This document shows, in pieces, positions 1 through 7,786 of a stretch of 64,000 nt of DNA. The stretch's first letter is position 1. Each line of letters starts with the position of its first letter. Origin of the DNA: Vibrio gallaecicus (lineage in GTDB: Bacteria; Pseudomonadota; Gammaproteobacteria; Enterobacterales; Vibrionaceae). The notes below the pieces were generated by a model, which saw only the letters and a program-made list of their open reading frames with translations, did no database searches and had not been told where the DNA came from. The translations under genes and the position numbers were made by a program. The stretch covers positions 1,612,001 to 1,676,000 of the forward strand of contig NZ_AP025490.1 in NCBI RefSeq assembly GCF_024347495.1, written 5' to 3'.

Positions 1-251
1 TCAGATAGGGTAATATCTCGAACCATACCGACCTCTAAACCTTGATAGCGGATTGTTGTGCGACCTGCGATCAACCCTGCCGCGTCCGAGAAGTAAATTT
101 GAACGCGTTGACCAGCATCGTGTATCGACTTCATGACAAGCCAACCAGCAAGCAACATAGTAAGAATTGGCAATATCCAAAGTGGAGATATGCCTTTGTT
201 CTTTTTAACTTCTGGCGAATAAGAAGTTTGTGATTGGTTGTTATTATTCAT
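1..251 (-). CDS. letB: LetB (YebT) MCE-domain protein, N-terminal part only
   Basis: An open frame starts with ATG at 251 and runs off the window edge, so about 83 residues are visible. It has a short polar N-terminus, one membrane segment (about residues 20-40, around PLWILPILTMLLAGWLVM) and then the start of a MlaD/MCE domain (AGLIAGRTTIRYQGLEVGMV). MCE proteins of this kind form periplasmic tunnels that carry lipids between the inner and outer membranes. The start overlaps the end of letA by 8 bp, so the two are probably translationally coupled. The choice of LetB over the paralogue PqiB rests on the neighbours msrC-proQ-prc, which flank yebS-yebT in E. coli. The number of MCE domains, which would settle it, lies outside the window. 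Confidence 0.85.
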   Translation of the reverse strand, partial: MNNNNQSQTSYSPEVKKNKGISPLWILPILTMLLAGWLVMKSIHDAGQRVQIYFSDAAGLIAGRTTIRYQGLEVGMVRDITLS

Positions 252-1485
252 TCACTGACTCATCTTTAGAGGTGTAGTTATCCCAAATTAATCTAGGATC
301 AAGGCTTTCAACAGCAAGCATGGTAAGGATGACGACAATACCAAATGCAACGGCACCAAAGCCCGGTGTAAAGTTCAAAATTTGTCCACGGTCAACTAAT
401 GTCATCATTATCGAAATAACGAATAAATCCATCACAGACCATTTTCCAACCCATTTAACAACGAAGTAAACAATCATCCTCTGCTTATGGAAGACGGAAC
501 GTTTAAATTGGATGCACAGCAAGATGTAAGCAAGCCCTAAAATTTTCGCAACAGGTACAACAATACTAGCGACGAAAATAATAATGGCGATGCCATACAT
601 TTCACTTTTGATTAATGACGCTACACCAGAAAATATGGTGTCTTCTAAGCGCTGACCATTTGTTATCAGTATAGAAATCGGAATGACGTTCGCAGGTATT
701 ATCGCAACCGATGCCGCTATAAGCAGTGCCCACGTTTTTTGAATCGAATTGGGTTTTCTGTGGTGAAGCTTTTGATGACAACGCACGCAAGCTCCGTTTT
801 CAGGCTGTGAAAGGTGGCAATTGTGGCAATGCACGGTTTTATTCTCGAAATCATATTGAGACTCTTGGGTCCACGACTCCCAGTAACGCCTTACACTGAT
901 TCGAGTGATCAACAACACGCAAAACAATTGTAAAAGTAGCAATCCAACTAAACCTACACCAATAAAAATATCGGAATAATCTTGCAGCTTAAAACATGAG
1001 ATCGCGACACTCACTAAAAATACATCGAGCATCATCCAGTGCTTTAAAGTCTGAATAGTCTTTAGAGATAACTTAAGAGGTATAAACCATCTGAAATGCA
1101 GGGAAGCGTGAGCCACTAAAACTGAAAAGCAGACTAGAAACGGGGCGATCGAACTGCAGAATAGGATTAAAAGGGCGAGCAGAGGGAAGCCTTCGCCCAT
1201 TAATGTCACCATACCTGAAGGTAACGTTGCAGGGATCATCACCCCTATAAGACGAATACTAATAAAATCAAAAAAATGAGAGGGTATAAATAGCAATAAG
1301 CATGTTACTGCTAAAGCTAGGTTTCCGGATAAACTAGGGCTCCCGCCTCTATAAAGTTGTGTACTACATCTCGGGCAGTAAGCTGTTTTACCAGAAGGAA
1401 CAGAGACGCGCTCTACAGGTAGTTCGCAACCCTGACAAAGACGGACATTGGTTGTATCACATTGATGCTTGGTTGAGACGGTCAT
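244..1485 (-). CDS. letA: LetA (YebS/PqiA family) inner-membrane protein
   Basis: This 413-residue polytopic protein of the PqiA family has two four-cysteine zinc-ribbon-like motifs in front of its two membrane halves: CQGC...CPRC near residues 18-40 and CHNC...CVRC near residues 220-236. Each half has several hydrophobic helices. The family partners with MCE tunnel proteins in lipid transport across the envelope, and the next gene downstream is such a protein. ATG at 1485 is the only sensible start. Gene order with msrC, proQ and prc nearby points to the LetA (YebS) branch rather than PqiA. PqiA remains an alternative name. Confidence 0.88.
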   Translation of the reverse strand: MTVSTKHQCDTTNVRLCQGCELPVERVSVPSGKTAYCPRCSTQLYRGGSPSLSGNLALAVTCLLLFIPSHFFDFISIRLIGVMIPATLPSGMVTLMGEGFPLLALLILFCSSIAPFLVCFSVLVAHASLHFRWFIPLKLSLKTIQTLKHWMMLDVFLVSVAISCFKLQDYSDIFIGVGLVGLLLLQLFCVLLITRISVRRYWESWTQESQYDFENKTVHCHNCHLSQPENGACVRCHQKLHHRKPNSIQKTWALLIAASVAIIPANVIPISILITNGQRLEDTIFSGVASLIKSEMYGIAIIIFVASIVVPVAKILGLAYILLCIQFKRSVFHKQRMIVYFVVKWVGKWSVMDLFVISIMMTLVDRGQILNFTPGFGAVAFGIVVILTMLAVESLDPRLIWDNYTSKDESVNE

Positions 1486-1506
1486 GCAGCCTTCCTGATA
1501 GGTGAG

Positions 1507-1541
1507 AAGGCAATAAGGGCACGTATAAGTGAAACGTGCCC
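1507..1541 (-). terminator. weak stem-loop after the MsbA-like gene
   Basis: An 8-bp perfect stem (GGGCACGT/ACGTGCCC, 1517-1524 with 1534-1541) lies between the transporter stop and the letA start. On the minus strand it is followed by a poor T-run (TTATTG). It may only partly stop transcription, leaving letAB in the same unit. Confidence 0.4.
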
Positions 1542-1596
1542 GACAAGGTTTATGAATGACTGCTCAAATGAGCAGGCATTCATAAAATGTAAAACG

Positions 1597-3393
1597 CTAG
1601 GCGTGCGACTGTACACTCCCATAAAGTGTTTGATAGAGACCTTGTTGTTCAACCAGTTCGCCATGTGTTCCTGTTTGGGTAACTTGCCCATCTTCCAATA
1701 CATATATTAAATCAGCTTGCTTCACGGCTGAAAGTCTATGAGCAACAATGAGCGTTGTTCTATCTTTAAGAAACTCACTTAATGCTTTATGAAGAGCGGC
1801 TTCTGTTGCGGTGTCTAAAGCCGACGTTGCTTCATCAAGAATAACAAACTTCGGGTTACTGAGCACCATTCTAGCAATAGCTAACCTTTGTCTTTGCCCG
1901 CCTGATAAGCGAACACCACTACGACCAATCTGAGTATCTAACCCATCACTTAGCTGAGTAATGACATCTTGCATTTGTGATACTTCAAGTGCACGCCATA
2001 AAGCCATTTCGTCGTAGTCTTCACCAAGAGTCAGATTATGCCTTAAGGTGTCGTTAAAGAGTATAGGTTGTTGTAATACAACTGCTATTTGATTTCTTAT
2101 TATGTCGAAGCTGATGTCTTCTGTCGTCTCACCATTGAAACGAATATTACCGGAATCTGCTTGGTAGACACCAATCAAAAGCTGTATCAACGTAGATTTA
2201 CCACCACCACTGGCACCAACAAGTGCGACTTTCTTCCCTGCGGGTATTTCCAGCGATAAATCATTTAAAACAGTGTTTTCTAAATTGTAAGAGAATGTAA
2301 CGTTTTCTATGGAGACGTCAACTTCTTTATTAGAAGTAAACGGGTTGACCTTACTAATTGGTCGGTACTCTTCCTCAAGTAGTAAAAGGTCATTGATTCG
2401 TTTCAAGGCTGCCTTAGCGCTATACCAAGAGAATTGAATACCTAATAACTCTTGTACAGGACCTAACATAAACCATAGATAGCCAAAGACAGCGAAGATT
2501 TGACCGATAGTTAAGTCGCTGAATAACACCATCAGCATAGCAACAGCTCTAAAAAGTTCGAAACCCAATAAAAAGAGAAGGAATGAAACTCGGCCTGCCG
2601 CTTCCGATTGCCAAGCATATTTATCAGCATCTATACGAACCTGATTAGCTTGCGCTTTTAATTCGTCTAAAAAAATTCTTTCTTTATTCGCGGCTCTTAG
2701 TTGGTAAATGCCGTCTAACGTTTCAACTAAACGATTTTGAAAATGCTCAAATGATTGGTTCTCACGTTTCTTTAGGTGCTTAACCTTACTGCCTAGCTTT
2801 CTTGAAAAGTAAATAACAATGGGGTTAACAAGTAAAATGAAAAGCCCTAGTCGCCATTCAAGCCAAAGCAGCACGCCAGCTGTACCTATTACAGTAAGAA
2901 AACTGACAATGAACTTAGAAAGCGTTGAACCAATGAATTTATCAATGGTCTCTATATCCGTAATTAAATGAGCATTGATACCGCCGCTGCCTTTGGTCTC
3001 ATATTGTCGAATACTGATCCGTCCCAGCTTTTCTATCATTTTGCTGCGCATATGATAGGTCACTGTTTTAGATACGAGAGTGAATTGGCGCCCTTGTAGA
3101 ATATTTAATGCTTGGCTGACTGAGCGCATTAAAATAACTAGAAGTAGGGTAAGTGCAATATAGCCAGTAGGGGTTTGCATGGAAGTGGGTAGTAGCATGT
3201 TCATCATGTCTAACCCAGAAGCAGGCTTGTTTAAGAGCACTTCATCAACCATTAAAGGCATTAATAGAGGGATAGGGACACTAACTAGTGTCGCAAGAAT
3301 AGCGATTACGTTAGCAAACAGTAATTTGGACTTGTGCTTTTTTACTTGTTTTATTAGCCAAGAACGGCTAATAGTGTCATTTGAATTTTTCAT
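1597..3393 (-). CDS. MsbA-like ABC exporter (fused membrane and ATPase domains)
   Basis: This is a half-size ABC exporter of 598 residues from ATG 3393; a TTG two codons upstream is less likely. The N-terminal part (about 1-320) holds the transmembrane domain with hydrophobic helices. The C-terminal nucleotide-binding domain shows Walker A (GASGGGKST), the signature LSGGQRQR, Walker B (KFVILDEATSALD) and the switch histidine (IVAHRL). It would work as a homodimer, exporting a lipid, peptide or drug. The substrate cannot be read from the sequence. It is not msbA itself, because the essential lpxK partner is absent. It lies upstream of letA on the same strand with about 110 bp between them. The opposite gene, msrC, diverges from it. 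Confidence 0.85.
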   Translation of the reverse strand: MKNSNDTISRSWLIKQVKKHKSKLLFANVIAILATLVSVPIPLLMPLMVDEVLLNKPASGLDMMNMLLPTSMQTPTGYIALTLLLVILMRSVSQALNILQGRQFTLVSKTVTYHMRSKMIEKLGRISIRQYETKGSGGINAHLITDIETIDKFIGSTLSKFIVSFLTVIGTAGVLLWLEWRLGLFILLVNPIVIYFSRKLGSKVKHLKKRENQSFEHFQNRLVETLDGIYQLRAANKERIFLDELKAQANQVRIDADKYAWQSEAAGRVSFLLFLLGFELFRAVAMLMVLFSDLTIGQIFAVFGYLWFMLGPVQELLGIQFSWYSAKAALKRINDLLLLEEEYRPISKVNPFTSNKEVDVSIENVTFSYNLENTVLNDLSLEIPAGKKVALVGASGGGKSTLIQLLIGVYQADSGNIRFNGETTEDISFDIIRNQIAVVLQQPILFNDTLRHNLTLGEDYDEMALWRALEVSQMQDVITQLSDGLDTQIGRSGVRLSGGQRQRLAIARMVLSNPKFVILDEATSALDTATEAALHKALSEFLKDRTTLIVAHRLSAVKQADLIYVLEDGQVTQTGTHGELVEQQGLYQTLYGSVQSHA

Positions 3394-3484
3394 TTGCAAT
3401 GAGAATAAGTCCTATTTAGGTGTTTTGGTCGCATTTTACGGAGTTCTCTTAATAATGGAAGTGTCAATTTAACCGGAAGTTAAT

Positions 3485-3958
3485 ATGAAAATAGAACATT
3501 ACCAGCGCTTAACCAAACAGGCAGCTGCGTTAATTGAATCTGAACCAGATTTTATTGCAAATCTAGCCAATATCAGTGCATTACTGTTTATGGAGTTAGA
3601 TGACCTTAACTGGGCTGGTTTTTACTTACTAAAAGAAGACGAATTGGTTTTAGGCCCTTTCCAAGGTCAACCTGCTTGTGTTCGAATTCCTGTGGGTCGT
3701 GGCGTTTGTGGAACTGCGGTTTCAACAAACAGTATTCAGCGTATTTATGATGTGCATGAATTCGAGGGACACATAGCATGTGACGCTGCAAGTAACTCTG
3801 AAATCGTTATTCCTTTTTCTATTAATGGAAAAGTGGCGGGCGTATTAGATATCGATAGCCCAAAAATTGGTCGATTTAGTGAAATTGATGAAGAAGGTTT
3901 AACGTTTTTCATGGTGGAAGTGGAAAAGCTGCTCAATTCGCACGCGAACAAAGCATAA
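3485..3958 (+). CDS. msrC: free methionine-(R)-sulfoxide reductase, GAF type
   Basis: This 157-residue single GAF-domain protein reduces free L-methionine-R-sulfoxide to methionine in the cytoplasm, protecting against oxidation. The three cysteines typical of the family are present at C65, C75 and C99 (PACVRIP, GRGVCGTAV, HIACDA), with the conserved E/D-rich end (GVLDIDSP). In E. coli the gene (yebR) sits in the same neighbourhood with yebS and proQ-prc. Here it diverges from the exporter gene and points at proQ 97 bp downstream. ATG 3485 follows a GGAAG ribosome site. Confidence 0.92.
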   Translation: MKIEHYQRLTKQAAALIESEPDFIANLANISALLFMELDDLNWAGFYLLKEDELVLGPFQGQPACVRIPVGRGVCGTAVSTNSIQRIYDVHEFEGHIACDAASNSEIVIPFSINGKVAGVLDIDSPKIGRFSEIDEEGLTFFMVEVEKLLNSHANKA

Positions 3959-4055
3959 ATTATTCTCTTACTGTGGTTTTTCCTCTGCATGTCTCTATAA
4001 TACGTAAAAATATTTTCTTAATGCTCGCGGAAGACCGCAAAAACCAGGAACCCAC

Positions 4056-4679
4056 ATGGAAAACACTGAAAAGTTAAAAAACAGCAAAGAAGTTATCGCA
4101 TATGTTGCTGAATGTTTCCCTAAATGCTTTACTTTAGAAGGTGAAGCAAAACCACTTAAAATTGGTATTTTTCAAGATCTTGCTGAACGTCTTAGTGAAG
4201 ATGAAAAAGTAAGTAAGACACAGCTTCGCGCAGCGTTAAGACAGTACACTTCATCATGGCGTTACCTGCACGGCGTAAAAGTTGGTGCAGAACGTGTAGA
4301 TCTAGACGGTAACGCTTGCGGTGTATTAGAAGAAGAACACGTTGAGCATGCAAAAACTACGCTTGCTGAAAGCAAAGCTAAAGTTCAAGCTCGTCGTAAA
4401 GAACAAGCACAAAAAGCACGTGAAGAAGGCAAAGCAAAACCAAAAGCGAAGAAAGCTCAACAGCCTCGTCGCCAAGCGCCTAAAGCACCGAAAGTAGAAA
4501 AACCTGTAGAAACACGAGCTTTAAATGCTGATGAGTTCATCGCTGGCAAAGAAGTGAATGTGAACATGGGTAAAGGAAACATGGCTGCGACCATTGTTGA
4601 AATCAATAAGGAAGATGTGCGTGTTCAGTTAGCAAACGGCCTACAAATGGTTGTTAAAGCGGAGCACTTGCGCGCTTAA
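4056..4679 (+). CDS. proQ: RNA chaperone ProQ
   Basis: This 207-residue protein has the FinO/ProQ RNA-binding domain in residues 1-120, with the typical stretch [20 protein letters not shown] long Lys/Ala/Arg-rich linker (about 120-155) and a C-terminal Tudor-like domain (about 158-207, ending VVKAEHLRA) follow. ProQ binds structured 3' ends and small RNAs and acts as a global RNA matchmaker. The gene is followed after 17 bp by prc, the same pair as in E. coli, so the two are cotranscribed. Confidence 0.96.
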   Translation: MENTEKLKNSKEVIAYVAECFPKCFTLEGEAKPLKIGIFQDLAERLSEDEKVSKTQLRAALRQYTSSWRYLHGVKVGAERVDLDGNACGVLEEEHVEHAKTTLAESKAKVQARRKEQAQKAREEGKAKPKAKKAQQPRRQAPKAPKVEKPVETRALNADEFIAGKEVNVNMGKGNMAATIVEINKEDVRVQLANGLQMVVKAEHLRA

Positions 4680-4692
4680 AGGAGATACTCCT
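4680..4692 (+). promoter_or_regulatory. mini-hairpin over the prc ribosome binding site
   Basis: The Shine-Dalgarno AGGAG (4680-4684) forms a perfect 5-bp stem with CTCCT (4688-4692) over a three-base loop, just before the prc ATG at 4697. Folded, it would hide the ribosome site. Whether it forms in vivo is inference. Confidence 0.45.
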
Positions 4693-4696
4693 ACGC

Positions 4697-6694
4697 ATGA
4701 AATGCCGTTCAAAATTGACACTGATTGCTGCTAGCTTATGGCTAGCGGCATCATCAGCTCAGGCTTTAGAAGCCAAACTTAACCTAGATGACTTACCTCT
4801 TCTTGCTCCAGAAGTTCAACACGAAACTGCGAGCAAACGCGTTACTTCTCGATTTACGCGATCTCACTATAAACATTTCAATCTCAACGACGATTTTTCC
4901 AAAGCTATTTTTAATCGTTACGTAGAGATGCTTGACTACAACCGTAATATTTTTACGCAAGCCGACATGGATTCTCTTGAGCCTTTATCTATTCAATTAG
5001 ATGAGCAGCTTAAGTCGGGTAATAATCAGGTAGCTTTTGATGTTTATAATCTATCTATGCAGAAGCGTTTTGAACGTTTTCAATTTGCCTTATCACTTCT
5101 TGATACTGAAATTAAGTTTGATGTAGATGAAAGCATTGAGTTAGATAGAAGTGAAGCAGCTTGGCCTGCCAATACCAAAGAAGTTAATGAATTATGGCGA
5201 AAACGCGTTAAATATGACGCATTGAACCTAAAGTTAACGGGTAAAGAGTGGCCTGAAATTCAAGAAGTGTTAGAAAAGCGTTACAACAATGCGATGAAAC
5301 GTATCACTCAATCGCGTAACGAAGATGCTTTTCAGCTTTACATGAATGCTTTCTCTAGAGAAGTAGATCCTCATACTAGCTATCTTTCTCCTCGTAATGC
5401 AGAACAATTTCAGTCAGAGATGAATCTATCTCTTGAAGGGATCGGTGCTGTTTTACAAATGACTGACGATTACACTGTTATCCGCTCTTTAGTTGCTGGA
5501 GGGCCTGCGTCTAGCAGTAAACAACTAGGCGAGGGTGATAGAATTGTGGGTGTTGGACAAGATGGCGAAGAAGTGGTTGATGTCATTGGATGGCGTCTAG
5601 ATGATGTTGTCCAGTTGATCAAGGGCCCTAAAGGGACAAAAGTGAAGCTGCAGATATTGCCTGATGGTAAAGATGCAAAAAGTCACGTTGTCACTATTGT
5701 TCGAGATAAAATTCGTTTAGAAGACCGTGCTGTTAAGTCCGAAGTGATTGAAAAAGATGGACGTAAGATTGGTGTTTTAGAAGTACCAAGCTTCTATGTT
5801 GGTCTATCGAAAGACACTGATAAGTTAATTACTGAACTTAAGAAAACCGGTGTTGATGGCATTATTGTTGATCTTCGTAACAACGGCGGTGGTGCATTAA
5901 CTGAAGCAACGGCTTTATCTGGCTTGTTTATCGAAGAAGGACCCGTGGTCCAGGTTCGTGACAGCTACGGTAGAGTTAAAGTAAACAGTGATACTGACGG
6001 TGAAATTAGTTATCAAGGTCCACTTACTGTTTTAGTGAATCGTTACAGTGCTTCTGCGTCTGAAATTTTTGCTGCAGCATTGCAAGATTACGGACGTGCG
6101 ATCATTTTGGGTGAAAACTCATTTGGTAAAGGTACCGTGCAGCAACACCGTTCTTTGAATCATATCTATGACTTGTTTGATAAAGAGTTAGGGTACGTTC
6201 AATATACTATTCAGAAATTCTACCGCATTAATGGTGGCAGTACGCAGAATAAAGGTGTTATTCCGGATATTGCTTATCCAACTCCCGTTGACCCTGCTGA
6301 AACTGGGGAAAGTGTTGAAGATAATGCTTTGCCTTGGGATAGCATTGATAAAGCAAAATACCAAGTGTTACAGCGTAATGAATCTGAAATAGCTAAATTG
6401 ACGAAAGCTCATGAGTTACGTATTTCTGGTGATATGGAATTTGGTTTTATTGAAGCAGATATTGCAAAATTCAAAGCTGATAAGGATGACAACCAGTTAT
6501 CATTAAATGAGAAAGTGCGTAAGCAAGAAAGTGATGACGCTGAAACACTGCGGTTAGAGCGTATCAATTTACGTCAGAAAGCAAATAAGTTAGATGCTTT
6601 TGCTTCACTTGATGATGTACCTAAAGACTATGAAGTTCCTGATGCCTATCTTGATGAGTCAGTATCAATTATGGTCGACATGATCAAAAAGTAG
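4697..6694 (+). CDS. prc: tail-specific periplasmic protease Prc (Tsp)
   Basis: This is a 665-residue S41 peptidase with a cleavable signal peptide (about 1-23, ending SSAQA), an N-terminal helical domain, a PDZ domain (about 245-330) and the protease core. The catalytic pair is Ser453 in SASASEIF and Lys478 in FGKGTVQQ, 25 residues apart as in E. coli Prc. It degrades periplasmic proteins with non-polar C-termini and trims cell-wall enzymes and lipoproteins. Length and motif order match the E. coli enzyme. It lies in the proQ transcription unit and is closed by a strong terminator. Confidence 0.96.
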   Translation: MKCRSKLTLIAASLWLAASSAQALEAKLNLDDLPLLAPEVQHETASKRVTSRFTRSHYKHFNLNDDFSKAIFNRYVEMLDYNRNIFTQADMDSLEPLSIQLDEQLKSGNNQVAFDVYNLSMQKRFERFQFALSLLDTEIKFDVDESIELDRSEAAWPANTKEVNELWRKRVKYDALNLKLTGKEWPEIQEVLEKRYNNAMKRITQSRNEDAFQLYMNAFSREVDPHTSYLSPRNAEQFQSEMNLSLEGIGAVLQMTDDYTVIRSLVAGGPASSSKQLGEGDRIVGVGQDGEEVVDVIGWRLDDVVQLIKGPKGTKVKLQILPDGKDAKSHVVTIVRDKIRLEDRAVKSEVIEKDGRKIGVLEVPSFYVGLSKDTDKLITELKKTGVDGIIVDLRNNGGGALTEATALSGLFIEEGPVVQVRDSYGRVKVNSDTDGEISYQGPLTVLVNRYSASASEIFAAALQDYGRAIILGENSFGKGTVQQHRSLNHIYDLFDKELGYVQYTIQKFYRINGGSTQNKGVIPDIAYPTPVDPAETGESVEDNALPWDSIDKAKYQVLQRNESEIAKLTKAHELRISGDMEFGFIEADIAKFKADKDDNQLSLNEKVRKQESDDAETLRLERINLRQKANKLDAFASLDDVPKDYEVPDAYLDESVSIMVDMIKK

Positions 6695-6748
6695 CATTTC
6701 TTGTAACCTTAAATGATTACTTTTACTAAAGACTGATTTTAGTTATCA

Positions 6749-6779
6749 AAAAGGCGAGCTTTTAGAGCTCGCCTTTTTC
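6749..6779 (+). terminator. terminator of proQ-prc
   Basis: A stem AAGGCGAGCT / AGCTCGCCTT with a short loop and a T-run follows the prc stop by 55 bp. Confidence 0.9.
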
Positions 6780-6925
6780 GGTTTTAGCTGGAGTAAATGC
6801 CGCTAGAATTAATACCACTATTGAGTAAATTCTTTATTCACGAGCTGAAATTAGTGATTCAGATCAAATTTTTTCGCGTTCTATGAGTTAAGTGCCTAAG
6901 CTTAAAGAAAACATAGGGGGTGACT

Positions 6926-7588
6926 ATGAAATGGATACTAATACTTTTGACTTGCTTTAGTTTGAATGCTTGGAGCAGCGAAGTGAAAGATAATACTGAT
7001 CTCTCACACTTTGACTTACCATTATTACTTGGTGATTGGTATTTATTAAACCCAGAGCCTGATAGTGCTGCGGAAAACTTTTTAGCGATAAAGTTAACGT
7101 TAGAATCAAACTACACGTTTAAAATCGACATACAGAAAAAAGATTACAGCGTTGATCACTGGGAAGGAATGTATACCGCTAATGATGACACGATCATTCT
7201 CGGCTTAAACACTTCTGAGCCACAAGTTTATGCCTATAGCAGTAATCATAATATGCTGAACTTAAATGGTGTGATGTTTACCAAAGCACTACCGAATGCT
7301 TTAGCTGGTATCTGGTCAAGCGCTGAATTATCAGGTGATGATCTTCGAGCCAGTAATATTAAAAAAATGGATTTGGTCTTACAGCCTGACTTTATATTTA
7401 TGTTTAGAGTTTCTGACGAACTAGGCGGAGAAGTTGTACATCGAGGTGTTTATTACACGGAAGGTAACCACCTAGTACTTCTCTACGAGAATGGCGAACA
7501 TGACACAACGTATACCCTTAATAGTGATGTACTGACTTTAGAGGGACAGGAAGGTGATATGTATGCGGTATTGAATCGAATTCGCTGA
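6926..7588 (+). CDS. exported protein of unknown function
   Basis: This 220-residue protein starts at ATG 6926, which has the good ribosome site AGGGGG; a GTG at 6920 overlaps that site and is less likely. The N-terminus is a signal peptide (MKWILILLTCFSLNAWSSE). The mature part is acidic, beta-rich by appearance, and has two similar halves, each with a W-x(n)-Y-T-x-D/G pattern (EGMYTANDDTIILGL and RGVYYTEGNHLVLLY), like a duplicated lipocalin-type or META-like beta domain. I do not recognise the family. It has its own terminator and no obvious operon partner. Confidence 0.7.
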   Translation: MKWILILLTCFSLNAWSSEVKDNTDLSHFDLPLLLGDWYLLNPEPDSAAENFLAIKLTLESNYTFKIDIQKKDYSVDHWEGMYTANDDTIILGLNTSEPQVYAYSSNHNMLNLNGVMFTKALPNALAGIWSSAELSGDDLRASNIKKMDLVLQPDFIFMFRVSDELGGEVVHRGVYYTEGNHLVLLYENGEHDTTYTLNSDVLTLEGQEGDMYAVLNRIR

Positions 7589-7668
7589 TTGTTGTCGATA
7601 AAATATACTGAATTATATCTTGTGATTGGTGTTTCATATTTATAGTTTGGTTTTTACTAGCTAAAATG

Positions 7669-7700
7669 CGAGGTGTTTTCTAAAAACACCTCGTTTTTTT
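7669..7700 (+). terminator. terminator of the exported-protein gene
   Basis: A perfect 10-bp stem (CGAGGTGTTT / AAACACCTCG) is followed by seven T. Confidence 0.92.
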
Positions 7701-7786
7701 ACATTTGTCCTTGAGTTATGTGTTCAAAGCCCTTAGATATAGGTTGTTAGAATACTATTATTAAAAATGCTCAAAAGGACTAAGAC

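Noticed and set aside
42..233. 63-codon plus-strand frame at the window start
   Set aside because: Antisense to the letB reading frame, which has a membrane segment and an MCE domain.
5682..5694. matS-like GTCACGTTGTCAC
   Set aside because: One mismatch from consensus but inside prc, far from dif; a single such hit per window is expected by chance.
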